Shown piece by piece: positions 12,336 through 22,806 of a stretch of DNA of 64,000 nt. The stretch lies in the NCBI GenBank assembly GCA_020744225.1, contig JAGMWG010000011.1, positions 186,001-250,000 on the forward strand, written 5' to 3'. A program made the translations under genes and the position numbers. The notes beneath the pieces are model-generated. The model did no database searches. It was given only the letters and a program-made list of their open reading frames with translations, and had not been told where the DNA came from. Each line of letters starts with the position of its first letter. The stretch's first letter is position 1. This DNA is from Paraphoma chrysanthemicola (Eukaryota; Ascomycota; Dothideomycetes; Pleosporales; Phaeosphaeriaceae).

Positions 12336-14255
12336 TCACGACCGCTTCAAAGAGTTCTTCCTGGGGTTGACTTCTTTACCTCCGATGACACCCCTCTGTT
12401 TCGTGTCATCCTGCCTTTTCCAGGGTGTGAGAGATCCACCGCCTGCAACCCATCCTATGGCCATGATGATCAAAGTGAACGGTACAGCCGTCAGAAAGAA
12501 CCATCCATACGTCGTTTTCAGTGCCGAGATATCCTCATTCATGCTGTACATGCTGCAGATGAAGGAGAGCGGGATGAAGATAGTAGCCAGCCAAGTCAGG
12601 CGAGCCATGTTGTGGTTCTCTTCAAGGCCACGGCGAGAGTCTTCGAGACCGCGTCGCGAATCCTCGATGCCAATCTCAGACGTAACAATGTCAGTTAGCC
12701 GGTCGACGCGCTCTTGCATCTCGTTGAGAGCCGCCAGAACACGGCGAAAATCGGGCTTGATATCTTCGTAGCCAGAGGTGTCCTCAAAATTGATGACTAT
12801 AGTGTCCGTTACAATGGACCGGGTGTCTATGGCAGACAATGGTGAAGTTGGCGCGTTGGATGGCGTTGGCCGTGTCGAAGTGAGTCGTGCTGCTGCGGGA
12901 AGTGCCTGTTCAATCGTTTCTGCTACCATTTCTCGGAAGACGGGGATTTGACGACGCCAGGTGTGCAGTCGTTTGAGTGAGCTCTCAATCGCATCTCCCT
13001 TGGATCGGAACAGCTCAGGCATCTCAAGCTCCCGCTCGATCTGACTGAGCCGCGTTTTCACATACTCACAGACGATAAGCCACTCTGCACAGATTGTGTA
13101 GAGCGTCGGCTTTGCAAGAATCTGCATGTTGATCTCGTGAGCATTAGCCACCTCGAACCACGGATATACGATTGTCATGTTGACAATGTCCTTGTACCAG
13201 GACTCCGATGCTTTGAACGTCGGCCCTGACGGCGCGTGCATCCCAGGAATAGGAAGCCAATTCGTGCGATCATGCCAAAGCGGCTGGCCCTGAGAGACGG
13301 TAGGGTCTAAGAGTATGATACCAACAGTTGCGTCATTACACTCCTTGTCTTTGCCAATCCACATAGACGTCCGCGTTCGCATTGTCGAAATAACCGCGTC
13401 TTCACTGTCCTGGTACTTCCAATGGTTCTCGTCGTTGTCGGGGCGGCGCAATACGTTCCACGCATTCGTTTCAAATCGCGCCTTTTGGAATTCAGCATCC
13501 GTCTTGTAGTATCGCAAGCGCATGTTGCGCAGCCGAAACCAGTTGCGATGTTTCAAGTTGGACATCAGACTCGGTGGTTGAGCCCAAGGGTCACGAACGT
13601 TGTACCAAACGTACTCGTCAATCTGCTCGCGAAAGAACATAGGGTCGATATCAAACCTTGACCCGAGTAGCTCGATGACCTGCTGGGAAAGGTCTTCGAC
13701 AATGAAGAGCCGGAGAGGGGCTTGTTTCACGGTGTCGTTCGAGAGGGATTGAAAGAGCTCCCTGAGTTGAGTCGGCGAGGATATTTCTTTCGGCTTTGGT
13801 CTGACCGCGGGCTCAAATTCGATAAAGGTCATGACTGTCTTGTGTGTCCGACGATCGTGTTCAGTTGGCTTGTCCATTTCATTCCACCGCAGCGGTGTAG
13901 TACCAACTTCCATCCAATCAGACAGATGACGCAAGGTTTTCCACATCGGGGTCAATGACTTTATATGCGCAAGGTAGGGCATTCTCTTGCTGCCACTATC
14001 ACGCATCAGCACGGCAGCACAAATTTGTTTTAGTGAGGGAACTTACGGATCGCTAATTTCCCACGTGTCCGCTGTGTCTTGCCTGCGTCCATAAACGTCC
14101 CCAATGTGGACATATGGATCATGGTACACTGGGCTGTGTGGTATATCGTGCGTAGACCACACTGCTCCCCCCATATCGACAGAGACACCGGTTGTGGTCT
14201 TTATAGGCGTGGCCTTGGCCGGCGCCTCATTGCGGGACTCAGATGAGGAAGACAT
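12336..14255 (-). CDS. CorA-like divalent cation transporter family membrane protein
   Basis: The C-terminus has the two-helix layout of the CorA Mg2+/ZntB superfamily: a long coiled-coil arm, then TM1 (TWLATIFIPLSFICSMYS) and TM2 (WFFLTAVPFTLIIMAIGW). In place of the family's YGMN signature at the end of TM1 it has YSMN (residues 553-556). The fungal N-terminal cytosolic domain is long. Two exons (14255-14047 and 13995-12336) give 622 residues. The 51 bp intron has two possible acceptors six bases apart (TAG, then CAG at 13990-13992), both in frame. The start is the ATG of MSSSSESRNEAP; an earlier in-frame codon is less likely. A heptad-like unit EDSRRGL is repeated twice just before TM1. 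The substrate could be Mg2+, Zn2+ or another ion. It is divergent from the CoA-ligase gene across 1.2 kb. Confidence 0.85.
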
Positions 14256-15460
14256 GGTTGCTCTCCACTCTTGAATAAATGCGCAGGCTTGTCTTTGTAT
14301 GTACAAACGATAGTGTGCGGTGCACGCAAACACAAGCTTCCTATGTGATTATATAGGGCCGTGGCGCTCACATGAGCGGGCTTGGGGCTGAAGTATGGAG
14401 GAGGCTGAACATCACGAATCTGATGCAGGGGCCAGCTCGATCGCTGGATGTGATGCCGTTGGTCCCTCGTTGAGCCAATATGCGCGGGTTTTCAACGGTG
14501 TCAGTTGCCGATGTCCAGGCCCACCTCGATGTTTGTGCTTGCCTGGCGTGAAAGAGATGTTCGACGGTTGCGATGGTTATAGTGTTGGAGAATGCACGGT
14601 GCCGCTTATTCGGCTCATGTGTCGTTCAGCTGAAACACTTCGCTCCTTTTGGGAAAGGCACAGGCAAAACGTCCAGCCACAAAAGCAAATATCGCCCCTT
14701 TGCATCAGCGATCATCCAGCCACAAAACTAAGTATTCAGCATTCAAGTGATCCGCAAGCAAATCATCGAAAGATTTCTCAACGCGCTCTCCTACAATTAT
14801 CCGCGCCTCGGTGAACTGCCCGACGAACAGATCTTGAAGGCGTACGTCGACGTCAGTGCAAGTCGCTGCTACGTTTCAGTTTCTAAAAGGATCTCAACAA
14901 CCAAGAAGTCTTAGACAGCCAGGTGGCCTTGCGGCCTTTCCCAAGCCTCACTTCAAGATCAATGCACCAGGCCAAATACACTGAATGAGCGCTCGGAGGC
15001 TGACATATAGAATATCAATAAGCTTCCTGGCACTTAGGCATGGTAGAGAACGTGGCGGTGTGAGCGAGTTGCTGAAGATCGCATTACGAGCATTAATCAC
15101 TTCTGGACGTCATTCATCGATGCATGTCAGAGGCTGGTAGTCTTCCCTAGTGTGCCCCAGTGCACCATCCGCCATGCTTCCACACGCAGTCCAATCCTGG
15201 GACGCTTCAGGCTATAACGTAGTTGCAAGTCCTGTTCGCGACATTTTCTGCTCTGTATAAGGTAGCTTACTCGCATTCAGCCCGTCGCCGCATCCCAAAG
15301 GAGACGCGGGGTGGACCAGCACCTCGGAATGCCGACGCCATAGTTCGGCAACATCAACACAAGAGCGACAGACATAACTTCCGATTCTTTTAGATACTCT
15401 GTGGTATTGTCCTCACTCAGACCCGAACGTTCGTCCTCACGGCGCAGGCAGACTCGCGAA
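14256..15460. other. Divergent intergenic region
   Basis: This 1.2 kb separates the start codons of the CorA-like gene (minus) and the CoA-ligase gene (plus), so both promoters should lie here. Apart from the TATA-like element near 14350 I see no gene or repeat. Confidence 0.45.
14349..14355 (-). promoter_or_regulatory. Possible TATA box of the CorA-like gene
   Basis: Read on the minus strand the sequence is TATATAA, in the context CCCTATATAATC, about 95 bases upstream of the ATG at 14255. Position and match are typical of a fungal TATA element. There is no other evidence. Confidence 0.4.
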
Positions 15461-17446
15461 ATGACACACAACATCTTCAAACCGCACTGGTCGCGATTCC
15501 TTGGACCGAATGCCCCAGACCCACACGAGTACATATACAAAGCGCACAACGATCCAGTTTTCGCATCTCCATTCGGACCTTTTCCACCATCGCCAGATGA
15601 TCTCAACATTCATGAACTGTGTTTTCCGTCCAATAACCCTCTTCCGCCTGATTACCCACTCTTCATCAACGCAATCACAGCCGAGGAGATCACCCTTCAT
15701 CAGTTCTATGCACGTGTTTGTTCACTAGCACGTGTTCTTCGTCACGATGGGCCGAATCCAGTGGGATTGCGAAAGAGTCCATTGAGCGATAAAGAGGATG
15801 GTGAAATTTTGGGATTGTTCTCCAGGAACCACATTCACTATCCCGCAGTGGCACATGCTTGCTTCCGCGCCGAGCTCGTCTTTGGTGGCATTAGCCCAGC
15901 CAGTACTCCGTACGAGCTATGGTGGATTCTGCGCAAGATGCAAATCACCAGCATCATGTGCCACGAGACTCTGCTTCCAGTGCTACAGGAGGCACTGAAG
16001 TTGGGCTCTGGAAACGGCGACAAATTGCCGCTCAAATTAGTGCTGGATCCCAGCAAAGTAGTAGTGCTGAGCGATGACTCGTGTTTGGATACTGTATCTG
16101 GCCACCGAACGATCGAATCTCTTGTTCGAGAAGGCATGAGGCTGCCGGAACGTCCACGAAAACTCCTGGGTGGCGATCGCATGGCCTATCTTTTCCAGTC
16201 ATCAGGCACCTCCGGCCTTCCAAAGGCAATGATGATCACGCACAAAAATGGATATCATTCGGGAATGCAGACTCTTATCACCGCGGTCCAAGGTGCGCGC
16301 TACGGTGGCGTTGAACCATTTTCTCCTCCTGCGCGGACATTGGGCGTCATACCAATGTATCACTCCTACGGTATGATATTGTGGATTCTTCGCATCAATC
16401 TGATGCAAAATACTCATATCATGCTACCAAAGTGGGATATTGAGCTTGCGCTTCAAAGCATCCAGAAGTACAGGATCACCCTCCTGCCTCTCGTCCCGCC
16501 TCTGGTCCGTCAACTCGCACAAAGCCAATTGACAGAGAAGTATGACCTGAGCTCTGTCATTGGAGCTGTCAGTGGCGCTGCGTATCTCCCGCCAGATGTA
16601 GCTTATAAGTTGGCCAAGAAACTTCCTCAAGGTGCTGCTATGCCCATCCCATCTGGCTACGGCCTCAGTGAAGCAGCTAGTATTGCCAGTCCAGCTGCAC
16701 CTGGCATATTCGGCCTTGAGCCCGCATTGCCCGGTACGATAGGCTACCTGCTACCTGGCATGGAAGGCCGAGTCGTTGATCCCGACACGCTGAAAGACGT
16801 GCCTAAAGGCGAGAAAGGCGAGCTGTGGGCTCGTGGTGCGGTCGTCACCCCAGGCTACTTCAAAGACGGCCCAGCCACAGCTGAGATATTCGCCGAGCCC
16901 GGCTGGTTGCGAACAGGAGACCTAGTTATGCGAGATGAGAAGGATTGCATCCATTACCTTGATCGGCTGAAGGAGATGATCAAAGTAAAAGGATTACAGG
17001 TGGCTGCGACGGAGGTTGAAGACACGCTGCTTGACCATCCAGAAGGCCTTGTCCGTGATGCATGTGTGGTGCGTATCCCTTGAGGACGCCGCAAGGAGAC
17101 ATTCGCTAACCTTGTCACTCTTACAGGCCGGTGTTGACAATGGAAGAGGTGATGGGTCGTTGTTTGTTCGTGCCTGGGTAGTTCTAACACCAAAAGGCAA
17201 GGACATGGGGGAAGAAGCTGTTGCCAAGAAGTTGAACGACTGGGTGAAGAGTCGTCTGAGCAAACACAAGTGGCTTACTGGAGGCATCGAGGCTGTAGAT
17301 TCGGTAGGCTCTCCAAATGTGGACAACACATATAGCGTACTAATCTCGAGAAGATTCCGCGAACCCCGTCCGGCAAAATGTTGCGAAGGGAGATGCGCGA
17401 CCAATTCCATGCGAGGTTGAAGAAGGAGGGCAAGCCGAAACTGTAG
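15461..17446 (+). CDS. AMP-dependent acyl/4-coumarate-type CoA ligase
   Basis: This enzyme of the ANL superfamily should activate a carboxylic acid with ATP to the acyl-AMP and then the CoA thioester. Three exons (15461-17068, 17127-17303, 17354-17446; introns of 58 and 50 bp) give about 625 residues. The ATG at 15461 is the first in its frame. Motifs: the ATP P-loop SSGTSGLPK (residues 247-255), GYGLSEAAS (A5), LRTGDLV (A7), RLKEMIKVKGLQV (A8 hinge) and PSGKMLRR with the catalytic Lys (A10), which only appears once both introns are removed. The second acceptor is GAGAAG, so the junction may read DSIPRTPSGK or DSKIPRTPSGK. The C-terminus is PKL, at best a weak peroxisomal PTS1. Substrate cannot be read from sequence; medium-chain, aryl or phenylpropanoid acids are all possible. 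Confidence 0.9.
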
Positions 17447-17767
17447 TGTCTGCTCACGAATACTGCACTGTAGCATATTGAGCGGGACACTCCTGATGGC
17501 TTTTCACGTGAGTGTAGCATTTCAGCGCAGATCCCATAAGGCACCGAAGGCCTTTTAGCTACTACGTTCATGTCAGCTACTACTCGCTCATCGCATCACA
17601 ACTCCTGCTAGATCCCCCATAATGTAGGTGTGGTCGCAAAGGATACAGAAGTAGTGTTGACATGATCGTGTGGTAGCGCTCCAAAAAGTCCATATTGCAA
17701 GCAGGATTGCTCATGGCCCATCCAAACGAGACACATAAAAATACATACACGGACAAGTACTGCCAAA
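17447..17767. other. Convergent 3' intergenic region
   Basis: This 321 bp lies between the stop codons of the CoA ligase (plus) and the DGAT2-like gene (minus) and should hold both terminators. I see nothing else. Confidence 0.5.
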
Positions 17768-19335
17768 TTACTCGACGATTTCCAACTCCCCTTGTCTGTG
17801 CTTGGCAAAAGTGTCTTTGTGCACCTCCCACAATCTTAACAACTCATTGATGTATTTCTCGTGCACCTCATTGATAAGGTCATTATCTGGGTGCTTGTCC
17901 TGCACCACGCGAATTGGCCGCCCAACGACGATGTTGATGGGTCTTCGATATGGCATCATGCCGACATCGTAGTTGAAGATACCGCGGGCGTGGAAGATGG
18001 GTACGGTAAAGCCCATAACTTTCTTGACCAGCATCTGCAGCTTGTGCAAGTAGGGATGCGACTGTCCATCGACTTGCTCGTAGAGGTCGTTCTCGCCAAA
18101 GGCCAGGACGGGTACGAGGTCGGCGCCAGTGCGGATGGCCATCTTGACGAAGCCTTTGCGGCGGCGGAGGACAAGACGGATGACGCCCGGACGCGCATCG
18201 AGCGACTCGCGAGCGCCACCCACGACGATGGTGATGGCGCGGCCCATGCCCTCGCCATTCGGGCCCCCCTTGGACAGGATGTTTTCGCACGACTCGCGCG
18301 ACACCGAGGCCATGCCCAGACGGAGGGCATACTCGCGATAGATGGGGTAGCGGAAATTGGAGTCGAGGGTCAGGAGGGCGTTGGTGATGCCGGGGAAGAG
18401 CTGGGAAAAGCCCAGCGCCTCGGTCGCGAAGGCAGCGAAGGCGCCGTGCGAGATGATGCCGTGCGGGTGGTAGCCGAAGATGTACTTCCTGGTCGGCTCC
18501 AGCTCCTGCGAGCGGTGCAGGCGCGCGGGATAGTACGAGGCGAAGAGGGACCAGACGGGCAGGCGGCGCAGGCGCTCGCTGCGGAACGAGAGCTCGCCCG
18601 ACGTGCCGGCGTTGGAGAAGAGGACGTAGACGGTGTAGGGAAGGAGGATAGGCCACAGCAGAGGGATGCTGCAGAGGAAGAAGAAGATGGCGAGGCCGCC
18701 GACGATGCTCAGCGTGTGCATGAGGACGGCGAGCGTCTGGAGGCGGCGCTGGAGGGGGACGTTCATGGGCGCAAAGCGTATCCTGCCAGAGTCAGCATCG
18801 ACGAGCACGCGCAAGAGGAGAGAGAGGGCGTCATGGCATACTTGCTCTTGGCCCAGCCAGCGCCCGCCTGCCGCCCCGACTTGAGCTCCGAGTTCCTGCG
18901 CTTGAGGTCGGTCCGGCGGTCCCTCTCGAGCTCCTGGGGCGGCTTGACGCTGATGAGGGCGTCGCCGTGGCCGTTGGAGTGCTTCTCAAAGACGTCGGCG
19001 CCCATCTGCTCGCCGTGCTTGCGGCCGACGGAGCCCTGGGAGCTGCGCGAGCTCTTCCTACGGTGGCCCTTTGCTGTCGGGCTCTTGGGCGAAGCGTCCT
19101 GGCCAATGCCCTCGAGGCTCTCCGTGTCGCCGCCCGCGGTGATGCTGAGGCCATTGGCCTTGACCTGGTCGATCTTGCTCCTCAGGCGCTTCTTGGTGTC
19201 GTCGACGGTGCCGTCGGTGCCATTTGCATGTGATGCGGGCTGGAGGGCCTCTTCGGCGGCGTCGGCGTACGACTTGGGCGGCAGGTCCAGCTCAGCGCGC
19301 TCCTCGGGCGCGGCGGGCTCGGGGTTCAGCGACAT
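17768..19335 (-). CDS. DGA1: Diacylglycerol O-acyltransferase, DGAT2 family
   Basis: The enzyme esterifies diacylglycerol with acyl-CoA to make triacylglycerol at the ER and lipid droplets. Two exons (19335-18842 and 18782-17768; 59 bp intron) give 502 residues. The first exon encodes a 165-residue hydrophilic, Ser/Lys-rich N-terminal extension. The second starts at the conserved region (KIRFAPMNVPLQRR) and continues into a hydrophobic hairpin (LSIVGGLAIFFFLCSIPLLW). Family signatures are YHPHG (residues 269-273) and the glycerolipid block RRRKGFVKMAIRTGADLVPV followed by FGEND. The intron was placed so that AA|G restores the lysine before IRFAP. The start is the ATG of MSLNPEPA, with a good A at -3. 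It is convergent with the CoA ligase and divergent from the STK19 homologue. Confidence 0.93.
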
Positions 19336-20000
19336 GGTCGGCGGAGTGGATGGGCGCACGAGGGTGGGAGGACGAGGTGGTGGCTCTCTGGGCTACGAGG
19401 ACATGCTGCGTTTTGTTGGATGCATAGCGCGTCTTTGAGCTTTCCCTTAGCTGCTTCGCGGTTACGTCAGTTGTGGCTCGCTCGGAACTCTCGCGGAAGC
19501 TGCGAACGGGCCACCCAGCTGCCTCCACATCAAATGCTGCTTCATAGGCGCACACCAATAATGGACGCAACCATCTGTGCAGAGGAAGAGAACAGCAGTG
19601 AAGACGAGACGAGACGAGACGAGACGAGACGAGACGAGTCAATTGCCACCACAGCTGTCTCCATGTCAACACGGATCTGCCCATGGTTGTTGCGGACCAA
19701 GATGGTTTTGCCTTAGTGCTTGTGGCGCGTGCGAAACCGAGGCTGCCATCAAAGCCTCGCAACACCATGATTCCTCTCCCCTTCGCCACCCGCTTATTCG
19801 CCAGTACTAGGACATGTTTCCATTCTGACCGCCATGACTCTGCTTTGCTCCTCGGGTGTGCATGGTCGAATGCAAACGCGTCTGCACCCAGACTGACAAG
19901 TGCTGCCTGGAAAGGGCGCACATTGGCCCTTCCCTTGATACATCTCAGCCTTCACCCTTGGTTGCGACATCTATGAGCAAGACGTGCTTTTGCAGCCATC
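19336..20000. other. Divergent intergenic region with pentanucleotide repeat
   Basis: This stretch separates the DGAT2-like and STK19-like start codons and should carry both promoters. Its visible landmark is the GACGA tandem repeat near 19603-19638. Confidence 0.5.
19603..19638. repeat. (GACGA)n pentanucleotide tandem repeat
   Basis: The unit GACGA is repeated about seven times without interruption between the divergent DGAT2-like and STK19-like genes. It lies roughly 270 bp upstream of the DGAT2 start codon. A run this regular is prone to length polymorphism. Confidence 0.9.
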
Positions 20001-21229
20001 ATGTCCTTCCAAGCCACTCCAGCACGGTCATCACGCATCACCAAGTCGCGGAGACCAAGCGCAGCTGCAGCGCTAGGTCTGAAGCGATCGAGCTCTGCAC
20101 CCTCGTCGGCAAGTCCGCGCAAGAGATCATTACCATCCCAAAATTCTATGCAGCATGACCAGGACGAGCAGCTGGACGACACAGGCGTCATTGCTTCACT
20201 CGCAGATGACCTCAACTTTCGCGATGTGCCTCAGTACATGGAGTACATTCGCAACAAAATGTTCAGCGACATGCCCGAGAAGGCTGGCATGAACTCGACG
20301 CGCATAGCAGAAGTCCTCAATTTCCGCGCGAGACTGCCACCCTTCGTCACGATAGCTCACGTGGATGCGCTAAGCAAGTCGTCCACCTTGATCGAGCGCG
20401 AGATTTCCGAGCTATCGCGAGCTGGCATTTTGCGCAGAGTGACTATACCGAATCGTGGCATTGGCGCTGCAGCCGTCGGTGACGGTATCGCCAGTGTACG
20501 AGAGTGGCAGACGCTGGTGCGCGCGCACCAAGGATTGACAGATGATCTCAAGGGTATGTGAAGCATTGAACGCGTATTGTCTTCTACTTACTCGCGGTAG
20601 ACAAGTACTTGTCGACGATGAACGCGAACCCTACAGCAACAGCGATCCCGGGTTCGACCTTCACATCCGCTGAACTATCAGCGTTGATGGGTGTTGGTCT
20701 TTTGACTTCAGTCTCGGCCTCTTCTTCGAATCTGTCGTATTTTGCATCGCCAGGCGCTGCGTCCCTGACCTCCATTTCATCTTCTGGCTCCCGTCACGCT
20801 GCTGGATCCTTGGAAGCTGTAGGCGGTGCCACAGCGACTCACCATATCCACGGCGGTACCTCATTGAACTCGTCTCGCCCATCACTATCCAATTACACCT
20901 TGTCTCTTCCAAACACAGGAACGCACATCAAGCTCCTAGTTGATGCTCGGAACCACCTTCTTTCTATATTGAAGAAAACGAAGCACAAAGAACTGCCAAT
21001 GGATTTGCTGCGCGAAAGATGGGATGGGGGCGTCGTGGTACATGGCGAGCGCGAAGAGAGAAAGAAAGCCAGAGGCGAGTTTGCCGGTGTGTTACCTGGT
21101 AGGACCAAGAAATGGAGACGGTTCTACGGTATGCGCTTCGAATGGATTCTCGAAGAGTGTCTGGGTGCAGGCCTTGTGGAGCTATTTCAAACAGGGAGTG
21201 TAGGTAGAGCCGTGAGAGCTACATCGTGA
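20001..21229 (+). CDS. STK19: STK19 family protein (Ser/Thr kinase 19 homologue)
   Basis: Two exons (20001-20553 and 20601-21229; 47 bp intron) give 393 residues. The N-terminus is basic and Ser-rich (MSFQATPARSSRITKSRRPS). The conserved part includes the motif LPPFVTIAHVDAL and the winged-helix-like stretch STLIEREISELSRAGILRRV, and ends with a C-terminal region containing GRTKKWRRFYGMRFEWILEE. This layout fits the STK19 family by my reading. The name is historical: the human protein is now viewed mainly as a DNA-binding winged-helix factor of transcription-coupled repair, and I see no kinase motifs (no GxGxxG, HRD or DFG). The splice was set so that G|AC continues the frame (LTDDLKDKYL). 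Function in fungi is inferred only from the family. Confidence 0.85.
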
Positions 21230-21467
21230 CCCATTTGTGGGTACGTACAAGTCACTAAGCGCCGCTTGTATGTCGAAATCGATACGCAAATCAAGCACGC
21301 CATACAATGCCCCATTGCAGTGCTAGCAAGCTTCCTTTCTCGGAAATAAGCTTCAGTCGTCAATTGCTACCCCACTGACGTCTGACCCCACGTCCCTTCG
21401 TATATGAAACGGCGCGTCTGACCCGGAACTGTTTGTTTCAGGAGCTATTCTCGAAGCTGACTTGGAA

Positions 21468-22772
21468 ATGGCCATCGCCCAGATCGAGCCGCGGCAACCT
21501 GACATTGGCTACAAGCCTGACTACGACAAATACTTGGCGCGTGTGAAGAGCCGGCTTGCAACAGAGCAGCTCAACAGCACACTTCCCGATGGTTTTCCTG
21601 CACAACTCCACTCAGACCTGGTTTGGGACAACTCCGACATTGCATCCCGCTACAGTTGGGCATACGAGCTTAGTACTGAAGATGTAGAAGAACTGGTCTC
21701 CGCACTGCAGCACTTCAAGAGCACGGGAAAGTCACTGGGCTTTGTGAATCGGGACACGTTCCCTTTGCCGAAACTTCATGCGAAGTTGCGCGACATTTCT
21801 AATGAAATACACAACGGCTTTGGCTTCAAAGTTGTGCGTGGTCTTCCCGTGGACAAGCATACACGCGAGGACATACTCGTCATCTATGCGGGACTGGCTT
21901 CACACATTGCACCCGTTCGAGGACGGCAGGACAGCCAATACGAGGGCAGGCCAGCAGACGTTGCGCTGAACCACATCAAGGATTTGACCGCTACATATGA
22001 TGCGAGTCAAATTGGCGCGCCCGCATACACAGCAGATAAGCAAGTCTTTCACACTGACTCGGGCGATATCATTGCCCTGCTGTGTCTTGAGGAAGCTGCG
22101 CAAGGCGGACAGAGCAAAGTGAGTAGCAGTTGGCGGGTGTACAACGAGCTTGCGTCGACCCGACCGGATCTCATTCGCACGTTGGCGGAGAAGTGGCCCA
22201 CGGAAATGTACGTCACCTTCTACTCCGACGTCTACATATTGACGATTGCTTGAAGAAATAGATTTTAACAGTATATTAGCTTCGGTGACCCAAACCACAA
22301 GTTTGTGAACAGAGCGTTGCTACACTATACGCCCTCGACCGCCACGTCCCCCGAACGCATGATCATTCAATACGCGCGCCGCACATTCACAGGTTTCCAA
22401 GGCCTTCCGCGATCCAATGATATCCCTCCCTTGAGCGAAGCACAAGCCGAGGCCCTCGATACGTTGCACTTCATCGCCGAGAAGCACGCTTTAGGTCTGG
22501 ATTTCAAAAAGGGCGACATACAGTTCGTGAACAACCTTTCCATCTTCCACGCCAGAGATGCGTTTACGAACAGCCCCCAAAAGCAGAGGCATTTGGTCAG
22601 ACTGTGGCTGCGGGATCCGGAACTGGCTTGGCAACTTCCCGAGGCGTTGAAGGGGAGGTGGGATAAGGTGTATGCTGATGTGACGCCGGAGAGGCAGGTA
22701 TGGCCTTTGGATGCGTATATCAGGAGCGCGAGTAAGGGAGGGGAGAAGAAACATGCTAGTCCTCTGCAGTGA
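21468..22772 (+). CDS. TauD/TfdA-family Fe(II)/2-oxoglutarate dioxygenase
   Basis: Family members hydroxylate small substrates such as taurine or other sulfonates with O2 and 2-oxoglutarate; the exact substrate here is unknown. Two exons (21468-22207 and 22280-22772; 72 bp intron) give 410 residues. The iron-binding facial triad is visible: H195 and D197 in FHTDSGD and the distal His near 337 in FHARDAF. Arginines that would bind 2-oxoglutarate follow in RHLVRLWLRD. The splice gives EIFGDPNHKFVNRAL, the expected core. The ATG at 21468 is the first in frame; a TTTCAG just upstream may be the end of a 5' UTR intron. It faces a Dal5-type permease gene tail to tail, suggesting uptake and oxidation of the same organic compound. 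Confidence 0.9.
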
Positions 22773-22806
22773 TTCGATCATTGTGGCTGTACTAGACAAC
22801 AGCACC

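Noticed and set aside
17861..19438. Long plus-strand frame of 525 codons
   Set aside because: It is antisense to the DGAT2 exons and its intron, and its Glu/Asp/Gly/Arg-rich sequence mirrors codon bias of the true gene.
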